64,000 bases of DNA from Chryseobacterium sp. HSC-36S06 (GCF_024171485.1 NZ_JALJZX010000001.1:248001-312000); one strand, 5' to 3'. Counted from the stretch's first letter, positions 15,046-24,426 are shown. Made by a program: numbers and translations. The notes: generated by a model from the letters alone, not told the origin.

Positions 15046-17166
15046 TTACACCAGTTCTACAGAATGCTGTTTCACCAGTTCCTGCTGTACATTTGGCGGA
15101 ACAAGCTGATATTCTGAGAATTTCATTGTGAATTTTGCCTTCCCTCCGGTAATGGAACGAAGTGTGGAACCATAATCATGCAATTCTGCCAAAGGAACCT
15201 CCGCTAGGATTTTCTGGTAATGTCCTTCGGAATCCATTCCGGAGATCATGGCACGGCGGGTTTGTAAATCGCCCATTACGTCGCCGGTATCTTCGTCCGG
15301 ACATAGAATCTCCACTGAATATATAGGTTCCAGCAACTGTGGCTTCGCATTGTGGAATCCTTCGCGGAAAGCGCCTGAAGCCGCCAGCTGGAAGGAAATA
15401 TCATTGGAATCCACGCTGTGCATCTTGCCGTCGTAAACAATTACACGGATATTCTGGCAGTGGGAGCCGGTCAACGGACCTTCTTTCATCTGTTGCATAA
15501 TACCTTTCTTAATAGCGCCAATGTAACGGTTATCGATAGCACCACCCACGATGCACCAGTAGAACGCAAGTTTTCCGCCCCATGGCAAATCTTCAATGTC
15601 TTTCTGACGGATGTTGAAGCCTGTAGGCTCGGGCATATCATCGTAGAAATTCTCTACCTTCATGTGAATTTCCCCAAACTGACCGGAGCCGCCGGATTGT
15701 TTTTTGTGACGGTAATCGGCATCGGCGTTTCCGGTGATGGTTTCACGGTAAGGGATTTTAGGATTCCCGAAATTCATATTGACACCAAATTCTTTCTGCA
15801 GTCTCTGCTTCACCAAATCCAGATGCAGCTGGCCCTGACCGTGAAGAATCGTCTGTTTCAGTTCTGCAGACTGTTCCACTTTCAAAGTAGGATCTTCTTC
15901 TTCAATTTTATGCAAAGCGGTTACAAGTTTCTCCATGTCTGCGGTGGAATCTGTAGAAACTGCTTTTCTGATGCGGCTTTCAGGAAATTCCATCGGACGG
16001 ACTTTTCGGTCTAAACCTTTTGTATTCAAAGTGTTGTTGGAATGACCATATTTCAGTTTTACGGTAACGCCCAGATCACCTGCGACCAGCTCATTGACAG
16101 GAATTCTTTCCTTACCTTCCGCTACAAAGAGCTGAGAAATCCTTTCAGTCTCGCCGTTATTGGCATTTACGAGTTCATCACCGGGTTTCAGTTTACCACT
16201 CAAAACTTTAAAATAGGAAACCATCCCTACCTGAGGTTCAGAAAGTGTTTTATAGATAAAAATCGTGGTTTTGTCGTTTGGATCGTAGGTGATTTCACCT
16301 CCGTTTTCGAGTTTTCTTGCCGGTCTTTCTGCGGGTGACGGTGCGATGTCATCGATGAATCCCATCAATCTTCCGCTTCCCATATCTTTCAGCCCGCTGG
16401 TTACAAACACAGGGAAAAACTGCTGTTTCGCCAATGCGATGGTAATGCCTTTTGCGAGTTCTTCTTCAGACAGATTACCTTCTTCGAAATATTTTTCCAT
16501 TAAACCTTCCTCGTTTTCGGCAGCGATTTCTACCAATGCGTTGTGCATTTCGTTGGCTCTTGCCATTTCGCTTTCGGGAATCGGTTTCTTTTCAGGTTTC
16601 CCTCCGTTTGCAGGGAATTCGTACATTACCATTCTTAAAGCATCGATGATTGAATTGAAATTAGCTCCTGAATTATAAGGATACTGAAGCGGAACGAGCT
16701 TAGAACCGAATCTTTCTTTCGCCTGTTCGAGCGTGCGCTCGAAATCTGCTTTGGGATGATCCATCTGGTTAATCACGAAAATCGCGGGGGTCTGGTATTT
16801 GTCCACATATTCCCAAACCAGTTCAGTTCCCACTTCCACACCATTGGCAGCATTAAGGACGATAACTGCGGTATCAGCTACCTTTAACGAAGAAACGACT
16901 TCGCCAACGAAATCGTCAAATCCTGGGGTATCGATAATGTTAATTTTGTTGTTTTTCCAGTTTACGAACATCTGGTGAGAGAAAATGGTTTTACCTTTTT
17001 CGTGCTCAAGGTCTGTATGGTCGCTCACCGTGTTCTGTCCTTCGACTGATCCACGGCGCTTAATCGCTCCGCCTTCGTAAAGCATGGTTTCTATAAGCGT
17101 GGTTTTACCACTGTCGGAATGACCGAGTAAAACCACATTTCGTAAATCTTTGGTATTAGCACTCAT
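15046..17166 (-). CDS. Elongation factor G paralogue (EF-G2 type)
   Basis: The 706-residue protein has the full EF-G plan: GTPase domain (1-280), domain II, the III-V region with GQGQLHLDLVKQRL, and a C-terminal domain. GTPase motifs are altered: GHSDSGKT (15-22) keeps the P-loop, but DTPGF (79-83) has Phe83 in place of the catalytic His, switch I reads HEKGKTI, and the guanine motif is NQMD rather than NKMD. Bacteroides has a second EF-G reported to support translocation without GTP hydrolysis; this gene may be its counterpart. It is a single gene with its own terminator. Confidence 0.88.
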   Translation of the reverse strand: MSANTKDLRNVVLLGHSDSGKTTLIETMLYEGGAIKRRGSVEGQNTVSDHTDLEHEKGKTIFSHQMFVNWKNNKINIIDTPGFDDFVGEVVSSLKVADTAVIVLNAANGVEVGTELVWEYVDKYQTPAIFVINQMDHPKADFERTLEQAKERFGSKLVPLQYPYNSGANFNSIIDALRMVMYEFPANGGKPEKKPIPESEMARANEMHNALVEIAAENEEGLMEKYFEEGNLSEEELAKGITIALAKQQFFPVFVTSGLKDMGSGRLMGFIDDIAPSPAERPARKLENGGEITYDPNDKTTIFIYKTLSEPQVGMVSYFKVLSGKLKPGDELVNANNGETERISQLFVAEGKERIPVNELVAGDLGVTVKLKYGHSNNTLNTKGLDRKVRPMEFPESRIRKAVSTDSTADMEKLVTALHKIEEEDPTLKVEQSAELKQTILHGQGQLHLDLVKQRLQKEFGVNMNFGNPKIPYRETITGNADADYRHKKQSGGSGQFGEIHMKVENFYDDMPEPTGFNIRQKDIEDLPWGGKLAFYWCIVGGAIDNRYIGAIKKGIMQQMKEGPLTGSHCQNIRVIVYDGKMHSVDSNDISFQLAASGAFREGFHNAKPQLLEPIYSVEILCPDEDTGDVMGDLQTRRAMISGMDSEGHYQKILAEVPLAELHDYGSTLRSITGGKAKFTMKFSEYQLVPPNVQQELVKQHSVELV

Positions 17167-17286
17167 AATATATAGTTTTAATTATTTTATGGGAATGCTA
17201 AAAAGGAAATGACCTGCATTTGATTTTTAGGTAGTTAAAGTTACAAAAGATTTAAATTGGTTTTCTGTTTTTCTTGAAATGAACAG

Positions 17287-17418
17287 ATGATATTTGGCAG
17301 TAAAAGAGGCGATTCCTTTTACTGCATTCTGACAGGGCTTATTCTAACCGTTGCAGTGGGTTTGATATTACTTTGGCTACACTTTGGTACGGCGAGACTA
17401 CGGGTCAACCTCCGGTAA
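17287..17418 (+). CDS. Possible 43-residue single-pass membrane peptide in an otherwise empty gap
   Basis: The 413-base gap between the EF-G paralogue and ypdA (17167-17579) holds no long frame. One short plus-strand frame starts MIFGSKRGDSFYC and contains a good membrane helix ILTGLILTVAVGLILLWL, then an Arg-rich end. The underlying DNA from about 17335 to 17440 is more GC-rich than its surroundings, which could mean coding, a structured RNA or a gene remnant. No ribosome site or promoter was recognised. Confidence 0.25.
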   Translation: MIFGSKRGDSFYCILTGLILTVAVGLILLWLHFGTARLRVNLR

Positions 17419-17579
17419 GTGTTTCCCGTAAGGGGTTAAGAGAGAATTAATATTGTGAAATTTGCGTTTTCGATATTACGATGCGCGAATAAATAAACTG
17501 TAAAACAGATGGATATAAAATTACAAAAAATTAAGTAAAACATAATATTTTGCCTAATCAGAAATTTTCAGGACCCCTA

Positions 17580-18542
17580 TTAAATCTTTTCCGAAATATG
17601 CCTGAGAATGATTTCCGCATGGATTCTGGAGTTTTCGATGAACCAAAGGTGGGTATCTTTTCCGCCGCACACCACGCCGGCGAGATATAGATTTTCTACA
17701 TTGGTTTCCATGGTTTCGGGATTGTAAGCCGGGACAAGACTTTCGCCTTTTAATTCAATCCCTGAGTTTTTGAGGAAATCAAAATCCGGAAGATAGCCTG
17801 TCATCGCCAGAACAAAATCATTTTCAATCTCGTGGATGTTTCCTGTTTCATCTTTAAAAATGACAGTTGATTCTTTAATCTCCTGCATTTCGGCATTAAA
17901 ATAAGCTTTAATACTTCCTTCAGCAATTCGGTTTTCAATATCCGGTTTTACCCAATATTTCACGGATTTAGAAATCTCCGAATTTTTGATGATCATCGTG
18001 ACCTCCCCTCCTTTTCTGTAGGTTTCCAAAGCAGCATCCACGGCCGAATTACTCGCTCCGACAACGACGACTTTCTGGTTGGCGTAAGGATAAGGTTCAG
18101 TATAATAATGTTTTACTTTGGGAAAATTTTCGCCGGGAATCTTCAGCAGATTCGGGATATCGTAAAATCCGGTTGCGATGATGACATTTTTAGCGAGATA
18201 ATTTCCTTTCGATGTTTCAACCTCGAATATTTCATTTTTTGAAAGCTTTACAACTTTCTCGTAAAGATTGATTTTCACGCTCCGGTTGCGGGCAATTCCT
18301 TGGTAATATTCCAGCGCATCCTGTCTTCCGGGTTTTGGCGATGTCGTGATGAAAGGAATTTCAGAGATTTCCAGTTTCTCGGCGGTTGAAAAAAACCGCA
18401 TATATAAAGGATAATGGTAGAGTGAATTGACGATGGTGCCTTTTTCAATAATGACATAATTTAAACCGTTCTTTTCGGCTTCCAAAGCACAGTTCAAACC
18501 GATAGGTCCGGCGCCGATAATCAATATATCTAAAATTTCCAT
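17580..18542 (-). CDS. ypdA: YpdA-family bacillithiol disulfide reductase
   Basis: A 320-residue FAD/NADPH enzyme with GAGPIG (10-15) for FAD and a second Rossmann turn VVVGASNSAVDAALE (about 159-173) for NADPH, but no CxxC redox pair. This fits YpdA (Bdr), which reduces oxidised bacillithiol, a low-molecular-weight thiol made by many Flavobacteriia. It is a single gene 90 bases downstream of the oxygenase gene on the same strand, with a terminator between them. The family assignment is good; activity on bacillithiol is inferred. Confidence 0.85.
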   Translation of the reverse strand: MEILDILIIGAGPIGLNCALEAEKNGLNYVIIEKGTIVNSLYHYPLYMRFFSTAEKLEISEIPFITTSPKPGRQDALEYYQGIARNRSVKINLYEKVVKLSKNEIFEVETSKGNYLAKNVIIATGFYDIPNLLKIPGENFPKVKHYYTEPYPYANQKVVVVGASNSAVDAALETYRKGGEVTMIIKNSEISKSVKYWVKPDIENRIAEGSIKAYFNAEMQEIKESTVIFKDETGNIHEIENDFVLAMTGYLPDFDFLKNSGIELKGESLVPAYNPETMETNVENLYLAGVVCGGKDTHLWFIENSRIHAEIILRHISEKI

Positions 18543-18589
18543 TCTGCTAAATTACAAATGAAATGCTAAACTGAATTGCTGCACAAAAA

Positions 18590-18613
18590 AACGGACAGAA
18601 TTATCTGCCCGTT
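18590..18613 (-). terminator. Terminator of the oxygenase gene
   Basis: Stem AACGGACAGA / TCTGCCCGTT with loop ATTA and one mismatch; on the minus strand it runs into a string of T residues. It lies 20 bases beyond the oxygenase stop. Confidence 0.75.
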
Positions 18614-18632
18614 CTAAACCAAAGTTTGAAGA

Positions 18633-19580
18633 TTATTTAATTAATCCCAACTCCACCAACCTTTCGTGAAGAAATTCTCCTGCTGTAGTATCAGGATATA
18701 ATTTCGGATTGTTTTCGTCATAAGTTCCTTCCAAAGCGTTCAGCGGCATTTCGCTTACCGGATGCATAAAGAATGGAATAGAATAACGAGAAGTTCCCCA
18801 CAATTCACGCGGCGGATTTACCACCTGGTGAATGGTAGATTTCAGTTTGTTGTTGGTGTGTCTGGACAGCATATCTCCAACATTAATCATCAGTTCATCC
18901 GGCTCAGCGATCGCATCGATCCATTCGCCATTGTGGTTCATGACCTGAAGACCTTTGCCCTGCGCGCCCATCAAAAGCGTAATCAGGTTGATATCTCCAT
19001 GTGCAGCAGCCCGAACAGCATTATCAGGTTCTTCTGTAATCGGCGGATAGTGAATCGGTCTTAAAATAGAGTTGCCTTCGCTTACGAATTTATCGAAATA
19101 AAATTCGTCCAAACCAAGGTGCAGCGCCAATGCTCTTAAGACATAAACGCCGGTTTTCTCAAGCATTTTGTAGGCTTCCTGTCCAACCTCATTAAATTTA
19201 GGAACTTCAGTTACTTCAACGTTATCAGGATAAACGGAGGAGTACTTAGAACCGTCTTCTAGATACTGCCCAAAATGCCAAAATTCTTTCAGATCCCCTT
19301 TTTTGAAACCTTTTGCCGTTTCTTTACCAAAACCTACGTAACCGCGCTGGCCGCCTATTCCAGGGATTTCGTACTTCTGCTTGGTTTCTACCGGCAGGTC
19401 GAAGAAGTTTTTTACTTCTCCGTACAGTTCATCAACCAGTTTGTCGTCGAGAAAGTGACCTTTCAGGGCGACAAAGCCGATTTCTTCGTATGCTTTTCCG
19501 ATTTCATTTACAAATTTTTGTTTGCGTTCCGGGTCACCCGAAAAGAAATCACGCAAATCCACACTTGGAACTAATTTCAT
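18633..19580 (-). CDS. Isopenicillin-N-synthase-like Fe(II)/2-oxoglutarate oxygenase
   Basis: The 315-residue protein has the N-terminal DIOX region (about 4-120) and the double-stranded beta-helix with iron ligands His194 and Asp196 (AAHGDINLI) and His251 (STIHQVV), plus the 2-oxoglutarate-binding Arg265-x-Ser267 (SRYSIPFF). These complete the facial triad, so it should be an active cytoplasmic oxygenase. The substrate is unknown; similar flavobacterial proteins are annotated only by family. It stands alone, upstream of ypdA. Confidence 0.85.
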   Translation of the reverse strand: MKLVPSVDLRDFFSGDPERKQKFVNEIGKAYEEIGFVALKGHFLDDKLVDELYGEVKNFFDLPVETKQKYEIPGIGGQRGYVGFGKETAKGFKKGDLKEFWHFGQYLEDGSKYSSVYPDNVEVTEVPKFNEVGQEAYKMLEKTGVYVLRALALHLGLDEFYFDKFVSEGNSILRPIHYPPITEEPDNAVRAAAHGDINLITLLMGAQGKGLQVMNHNGEWIDAIAEPDELMINVGDMLSRHTNNKLKSTIHQVVNPPRELWGTSRYSIPFFMHPVSEMPLNALEGTYDENNPKLYPDTTAGEFLHERLVELGLIK

Positions 19581-19623
19581 TTATTTGGATTAAAAATTGT
19601 GTGGCTAAAATAAGATTTTTCGA

Positions 19624-19899
19624 TTAGAATTGCCTTTTACTATGTAAAACGGTCATCACTTCAATAATATGGTCATCAACAATGAAGTGAACAGAAAACG
19701 GAAAATGCTGCAAAAAGGCCACTCTGACCCCTGAATACCTTATCTGAAAATTAAGAGGATTCGTTTTAATTTTATTGATGGTATCCCAAAAATTTTTTTC
19801 AAAACGGTCCCCAAGAGTTGTAGAAATATTATCATAGTAGTCAAGTCCACTCTGAAAATCGCTTAACGAGTTTTCATGATAAATGACTCTTATTTTCTC
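19624..19899 (-). CDS. RelE/ParE-family toxin frame lacking a standard start codon
   Basis: Translating the minus strand between a stop at 19900-19902 and the stop at 19624-19626 gives 91 residues typical of a RelE/ParE toxin: IRVIYHENSLSDF, DYYDNI, RFEKNFWDTI, NPLNFQIRY, VRVAFLQHFPFSVHFIVDD and a final VLHSKRQF. The frame contains no ATG, GTG or TTG before the central core; where Met-Lys would be expected it reads Glu-Lys (GAG AAA, then ATA). It overlaps the antitoxin stop in the -1 frame. It could use ATA or ATT, arise by -1 shifting from the antitoxin, or be silenced. The body of the gene looks intact. Confidence 0.75.
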   Translation of the reverse strand, partial: EKIRVIYHENSLSDFQSGLDYYDNISTTLGDRFEKNFWDTINKIKTNPLNFQIRYSGVRVAFLQHFPFSVHFIVDDHIIEVMTVLHSKRQF

Positions 19900-20144
19900 T
19901 TAATTCTGGATTTAAATTCTTCTTCACTGACAAAATTCAATTCGCCCCTTGATTTCTTTTCCAGCATTTCATCCATCATTTTCATGTAGCCTTGTGTAAC
20001 CACGAAATCATCATTGGCTTTATCAATCAAAATTTTCTCAAGATAGTTTTTCAGATTTCTACCGTCTTCCAGGGCTTTTATCTTCAGTTTTTCTACAATA
20101 TCTTTATCCAAAGACACTTCTTTTCTAATTTTCTCCTTAATCAT
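19890..20144 (-). CDS. Antitoxin partner of the RelE-like toxin
   Basis: An 84-residue protein with an N-terminal ribbon-helix-helix-like region (RKEVSLDKDIVEKLKIKALEDG, about residues 7-28) and an acidic/basic C-terminal tail ending KSRIKRK. This is the build of an antitoxin that binds DNA and wraps a RelE/ParE toxin. It is directly followed by, and overlaps, the toxin frame, and two palindromes lie immediately upstream. No closer family name can be given. Confidence 0.75.
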   Translation of the reverse strand: MIKEKIRKEVSLDKDIVEKLKIKALEDGRNLKNYLEKILIDKANDDFVVTQGYMKMMDEMLEKKSRGELNFVSEEEFKSRIKRK

Positions 20145-20146
20145 CT

Positions 20147-20175
20147 CTGTAAATTTTACAGCTAATATACGTATA
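20147..20175. promoter_or_regulatory. Two palindromes upstream of the antitoxin gene
   Basis: CTGTAAA-T-TTTACAG (20147-20161), two bases from the antitoxin start codon, and TATACGTATA (20166-20175). Toxin-antitoxin operons commonly carry such operators over their promoter and start. Confidence 0.55.
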
Positions 20176-20244
20176 AATTCCGTGTCAATAATTTCGTACT
20201 GAAAATTTAATTATGAGTAAATTTGCAGTTAGTCAATATTTCAC

Positions 20245-21909
20245 ATGAAACAATTTTCTTCGAAACGAAGCATACAGATTTTAGCACACCTTTTAAAAGA
20301 ATACGGAATCTTCAACGTTGTAATTTCACCAGGCTCCAGAAACGCGCCACTGGCGATCCATTTTTCTGAGACTGATGAACTCAATTGTTACAGTATTGTT
20401 GATGAAAGAAGCGCAGGATTTGTAGGTCTGGGAATGGCGAAAAGCATCAAAAAACCAGTTGCATTAACCTGCACCAGCGGTTCGGCGGCGGCCAATTATT
20501 ATCCGGCAATTACGGAGGCGTTTTACCAGAATATTCCTTTGCTTATTCTCACTGCCGACCGCCCGACGGATTTTGTGGATATTTTCGACGGACAGACGAT
20601 TCGTCAGAAAGATCTTTTCCAGCAGCATTCTTATGGTGATTTTCAGCTTCTTGAAGATGATAAAGAAAATGCGGAGGACGAAAACTTTAGTTTAATAAAG
20701 AAAGCCATTGAACTCTGTATCGAAAAGCAAGGTCCGGTTCATATTAACATTCCACTGGCTGAACCGCTTTATCACCTGGTTTCAGAACTTCCAACCTTTC
20801 CGCCGGTTGAAAAAACACTTCAGAAAAAAGCTTATGACCTTCCTGCAAATCTAGCTGCAGACTGGAACCTTTCCAAAAGAGTCATGATTCTGGTCGGCAC
20901 ACGTGATTACAGCGAAGAACTCGAAATGCAGCTTACACAATTGGTTAAAAACCACAGTGTTGTGGTGTTGGCGGAAGCAAATTCCAATGTAAAACACCCA
21001 AAGTTTTTTAATCATATCGACCGGTATATCTTCAATTGTTCTGAAGAGGATTTTAAAACCTACGCGCCGGATTTATTGATTACGATTGGTCAGAATGTCG
21101 TTTCCAAGAAAATAAAGCAGTTTTTGCGAAAAGCTAAGCCTAAGAATCACTGGCATATTCACGAAGTCTGGCAACCGGACACCTTCTTTGCGCTGACAGA
21201 AAAAATTGAAACAAAACCTGAGATCTTCTTTTCTCAATTAATGAAATTCATTACGCTGGAACCACAGCCCTACTTTAATCTTTGGGATGTTCTGCGTGAC
21301 AAGAGAGATCTGAAACATGAGGAATACTGCCTTAAAACTTCTTTTTCAGATTTTAAATTTTTTGAAATTCTTGCCGATAAACTTCCGGAAACCGTCAACC
21401 TTCATTTCAGTAATTCTTCCGCGATACGGTATGCACAGCTTTTCGAGTTCAAAACCAACAGCATACACTGCAACCGTGGTACGAGCGGTATCGACGGCTG
21501 TACTTCTACTGCGATGGGATTTGCGATGAAGGCGAAAGAACAGACTGTATTGGTGACGGGCGATGTGAGTTTCTTTTACGACATCAATGGTTTATGGAAC
21601 AATTATATACCGCCTTACACCCGAATTATTGTCTTCAATAATGGCGGCGGCGATATTTTCAAAATCATTCCGGGACCGGATTCTACCAATGCCCTGGATG
21701 AATTTATCCTGACGCAGCATCACAAAAACGCGGAATATCTGGCAAAGCATTTCGGTTTTGCATACACGAAAGTGGATGAAGAAGACACGCTTTCGCGCGT
21801 TCTGGATAATTTCTTTAAACCTGATGAAAAAGCAAAAATTTTGGAGGTTGATACGTCGGCGATTGAAAATTCAGCGGTTCTGAAACAGTATTTTGAATTT
21901 CTGAAGTAA
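20245..21909 (+). CDS. menD: 2-succinyl-5-enolpyruvyl-6-hydroxy-3-cyclohexene-1-carboxylate synthase
   Basis: The 554-residue ThDP enzyme carries MenD marks: SPGSRNAPLAIHF (31-43) with VDERSAGFVGLGMAK following, CTSGSAAANYYPA, LTADRP, and the ThDP/metal motif with VTGDVSFFYDINGLWN near residue 437. It joins isochorismate and 2-oxoglutarate in the second committed step of menaquinone synthesis. A TAAATTTG promoter box (about 20219-20226) lies just upstream. It converges with the DUF5686 gene, adjacent to it. Other men genes are not in this window. Confidence 0.95.
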   Translation: MKQFSSKRSIQILAHLLKEYGIFNVVISPGSRNAPLAIHFSETDELNCYSIVDERSAGFVGLGMAKSIKKPVALTCTSGSAAANYYPAITEAFYQNIPLLILTADRPTDFVDIFDGQTIRQKDLFQQHSYGDFQLLEDDKENAEDENFSLIKKAIELCIEKQGPVHINIPLAEPLYHLVSELPTFPPVEKTLQKKAYDLPANLAADWNLSKRVMILVGTRDYSEELEMQLTQLVKNHSVVVLAEANSNVKHPKFFNHIDRYIFNCSEEDFKTYAPDLLITIGQNVVSKKIKQFLRKAKPKNHWHIHEVWQPDTFFALTEKIETKPEIFFSQLMKFITLEPQPYFNLWDVLRDKRDLKHEEYCLKTSFSDFKFFEILADKLPETVNLHFSNSSAIRYAQLFEFKTNSIHCNRGTSGIDGCTSTAMGFAMKAKEQTVLVTGDVSFFYDINGLWNNYIPPYTRIIVFNNGGGDIFKIIPGPDSTNALDEFILTQHHKNAEYLAKHFGFAYTKVDEEDTLSRVLDNFFKPDEKAKILEVDTSAIENSAVLKQYFEFLK

Positions 21910-24426
21910 TTAGAAATTCATCTGCAATCCGAATTTTACGCCGAATTTAGAAACATCAGGTCTGTCGAGGTAATTCCCGCGCCAGTTAAAATCTACACGT
22001 AAAATTCTAAGATTCCCAAAACCGATATTTTCGAGTCCGAAACCGTATTCGTAATAAATCTGCTGATCGGGCGCGGAATAACGCGTATTTTCTAAATTAA
22101 TGTTTTTAGAGGCATCACTTAAAGTTCCATACGCACCGCGGAGGAAAACCAATTCCCTGAATTTCAACTTCTTAATCAAAGGAAGATGAGCAAGAATTTT
22201 TCCCTGGAAATGATGTTCGTAGTTCAAAGTCGTATAAGCATCAGCAACGAATTCGTAGTATTTTAAAAGTGCAAAAGTGTTGGGAACCAAGCTGTAAGAC
22301 TGGTTGCCGGGAATAATATTCTGCAACGCCAAAGGTACTGCAGAGAAATTTTTTCCGGCTTCGAAATTAATGATTGAACGACCCAAATTTCCTACCACAA
22401 CAGGCTGTGAATACAGAAACTGAAGTTTATTATAATCGAAATCTCCATCCAGAACATTCTCAAAACCATGCGTGAATTTCAGTACAAATGTTGGTGAAAG
22501 TGTGGTAAAAGCATAACGGTCTACACCGTATTGAGAATATTTTGCGCCCGGCCTTGCGATGAGACTGAAGGTGGTGTGGAAATCCTTCAGCTCAGATTTC
22601 AGCTGATTGTTTTTATAAAAACCGAGATTGAACTTTTCCGGATTGGCTGATTTAATGTTCTGCAGAGAAGCATCCATTCTTACCTCAAAATTCTTCACGG
22701 GTTCCAGAGAAAAGAAAAAACTGTTCTGTTTCACGAGACTTAAAGAAGCATTGGTTCCCGAGGAAAAAACAGAGGATGAAGCGAAAGATCTCGTCATAAT
22801 TCCGTCGTCATTCATCAGTTGCGCGCCGAGCTGGATCACATCATTCCGGCTTCCGAAACCTACTGTTGCGCGGTTTTCGCGATTGAACATGTAGCGTCCC
22901 TCCAGACCGTATTTCAGTTTCCGATCTTTAAAGCCATAAGCAGTATATCCTGCGACACGCCACATATCGTTTGGTGAAAAGTAAGTTCTGGCACCCACGC
23001 GAATTCTGTCGCCTTCGACTTCGTTATTTCCGTAAACCGAATAAATATCACCAAAGTCAATCGCTTTCCAGGCGTTGATATATCCGGATTCCAGGACTTC
23101 TACCAATTTTACAATTCTTTTGAATTTCGGAACCTGCTCCAGTTCGCCAACCATTTTGTACACATTCTGCTCTGTTTCGGAAAGCGGTTCTGTTCTTTGT
23201 TTTTCCCAGAAATCATCTTCCTTTTTCAGATTGTCGTCACTTAAAGTCTGGCCTTTATCGGCAAGGAACTTTTCAGTAAAGCTTTTATTGAATTCATACT
23301 CACTGAAAATTCCGGTTCTTTTAAAAAGTATACTTTTCGAATCTTTTTTCTTTCCCAAAACCGACATTTCCAGTTCCGTGTACGTTCTTTTGGGAAGAAA
23401 TACATTCTCATCCAGATTTTCGTATTCGGTTTCAAGATAAATCCCGTTGACGAAATTCACATTGATTTTATTGGTTGATCTCAGCGTTGCTTTTACAATA
23501 TTATAGGTATCTTTCGAGATCAGAAGATTTCCCTGAAAGGCCAGAATTTCCTTATTTCTGGGAAAATATTTAATGACGAAAGCCTCGATTCCATCTACAG
23601 AAACCGAATCGGCGAGCTCGTATTCGTAAGTATTGAAACCATCTGTTCCGGCAGGGCTCGGAAAACCGATGTTAAAGAAATTCAGCGTGTTGTCGTAGAT
23701 GTTTACTTCTTTAAACTGATTTTTAGCGGTTGAAGCGATAAGTTCATTATCATTGAAGCCTGAAAATTTGTTGGCGACGATGATTCGGTTCTCTTTCTTC
23801 TCCGGATGGTTTTTCCCGTAGGTTTTGTAAATCGTTTCATTGAAAAACACTGGCAACGCGAGCTTTTTATCGAAATTCGCCGAATCTGCGTAGTCGAAGA
23901 TAAACTCCATATTACTGAAGATTTTTTTCTTCATGAAGGCGCTGTCGATATTGTTCAGTCCGATTTCAATTTTCTCGTATTCTTTGAACTGATAATCATT
24001 GTAATTGGCCAGACCATTAGTTTTACGGCGTTTCCAGACTTCCTGCATGATCGCGTAAGCTGGATTCTCTTTTTTGTTTTTGTATTTCTTTCTGGTAACT
24101 CCGGAAATCACCACTTCACTGATCTGCTCAACTTTCTCGGTCTGAAGTTTCACAAGGAGATTTTCAAATCGCAGATTAGTGAAATTCAATATTTCAGGCT
24201 TATAATTGGCTTTGATAAATGTGGCGGTTGAGATTCCTGAATCTGACTCAATTAAAAACTCAGAATTGTTCGATGTCAGCGCTGCTTTTTCTTTACCGTT
24301 TATAAAAATTTCTACGGAAGTAAGTGGTTTGTTGGTTTTAGCATCAACTATTTTCCCCGAAATCTTAGTCTGGGAGTTGATTAAAACAACAAAAAGCAAG
24401 CAAACAACAAGTTTTACCTTGTGCAT
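21910..24426 (-). CDS. DUF5686 outer-membrane protein with carboxypeptidase-regulatory-like domain
   Basis: An 838-residue exported protein: signal peptide MHKVKLVVCLLFVVLINS, a CarboxypepD_reg-like beta domain (about 22-110: ISGKIVDAKTNKPLTSVEIFI), then a long DUF5686 region (about 125-838) whose alternating polar/aromatic strands suggest an outer-membrane beta-barrel, ending in a Phe (LQMNF) as barrel proteins do. The frame is open 11 codons upstream to another ATG (24459), but the signal peptide begins at 24426. Function unknown; such proteins are common and conserved in Bacteroidota. It is a single gene. Confidence 0.8.
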   Translation of the reverse strand: MHKVKLVVCLLFVVLINSQTKISGKIVDAKTNKPLTSVEIFINGKEKAALTSNNSEFLIESDSGISTATFIKANYKPEILNFTNLRFENLLVKLQTEKVEQISEVVISGVTRKKYKNKKENPAYAIMQEVWKRRKTNGLANYNDYQFKEYEKIEIGLNNIDSAFMKKKIFSNMEFIFDYADSANFDKKLALPVFFNETIYKTYGKNHPEKKENRIIVANKFSGFNDNELIASTAKNQFKEVNIYDNTLNFFNIGFPSPAGTDGFNTYEYELADSVSVDGIEAFVIKYFPRNKEILAFQGNLLISKDTYNIVKATLRSTNKINVNFVNGIYLETEYENLDENVFLPKRTYTELEMSVLGKKKDSKSILFKRTGIFSEYEFNKSFTEKFLADKGQTLSDDNLKKEDDFWEKQRTEPLSETEQNVYKMVGELEQVPKFKRIVKLVEVLESGYINAWKAIDFGDIYSVYGNNEVEGDRIRVGARTYFSPNDMWRVAGYTAYGFKDRKLKYGLEGRYMFNRENRATVGFGSRNDVIQLGAQLMNDDGIMTRSFASSSVFSSGTNASLSLVKQNSFFFSLEPVKNFEVRMDASLQNIKSANPEKFNLGFYKNNQLKSELKDFHTTFSLIARPGAKYSQYGVDRYAFTTLSPTFVLKFTHGFENVLDGDFDYNKLQFLYSQPVVVGNLGRSIINFEAGKNFSAVPLALQNIIPGNQSYSLVPNTFALLKYYEFVADAYTTLNYEHHFQGKILAHLPLIKKLKFRELVFLRGAYGTLSDASKNINLENTRYSAPDQQIYYEYGFGLENIGFGNLRILRVDFNWRGNYLDRPDVSKFGVKFGLQMNF

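Noticed and set aside
15418-16014. 198-residue plus-strand frame
   Set aside because: It is the shadow of the EF-G paralogue on the other strand.
19890-19905. Programmed -1 frameshift site between antitoxin and toxin
   Set aside because: The slip codons AGA-AAA allow re-pairing only at the Lys codon; there is no standard X-XXY-YYZ heptamer or clear stimulatory hairpin. Kept only as one option in the toxin finding.
23806-24231. 141-residue plus-strand frame
   Set aside because: It is antisense to the DUF5686 gene and hydrophobic only by complement of its codons.
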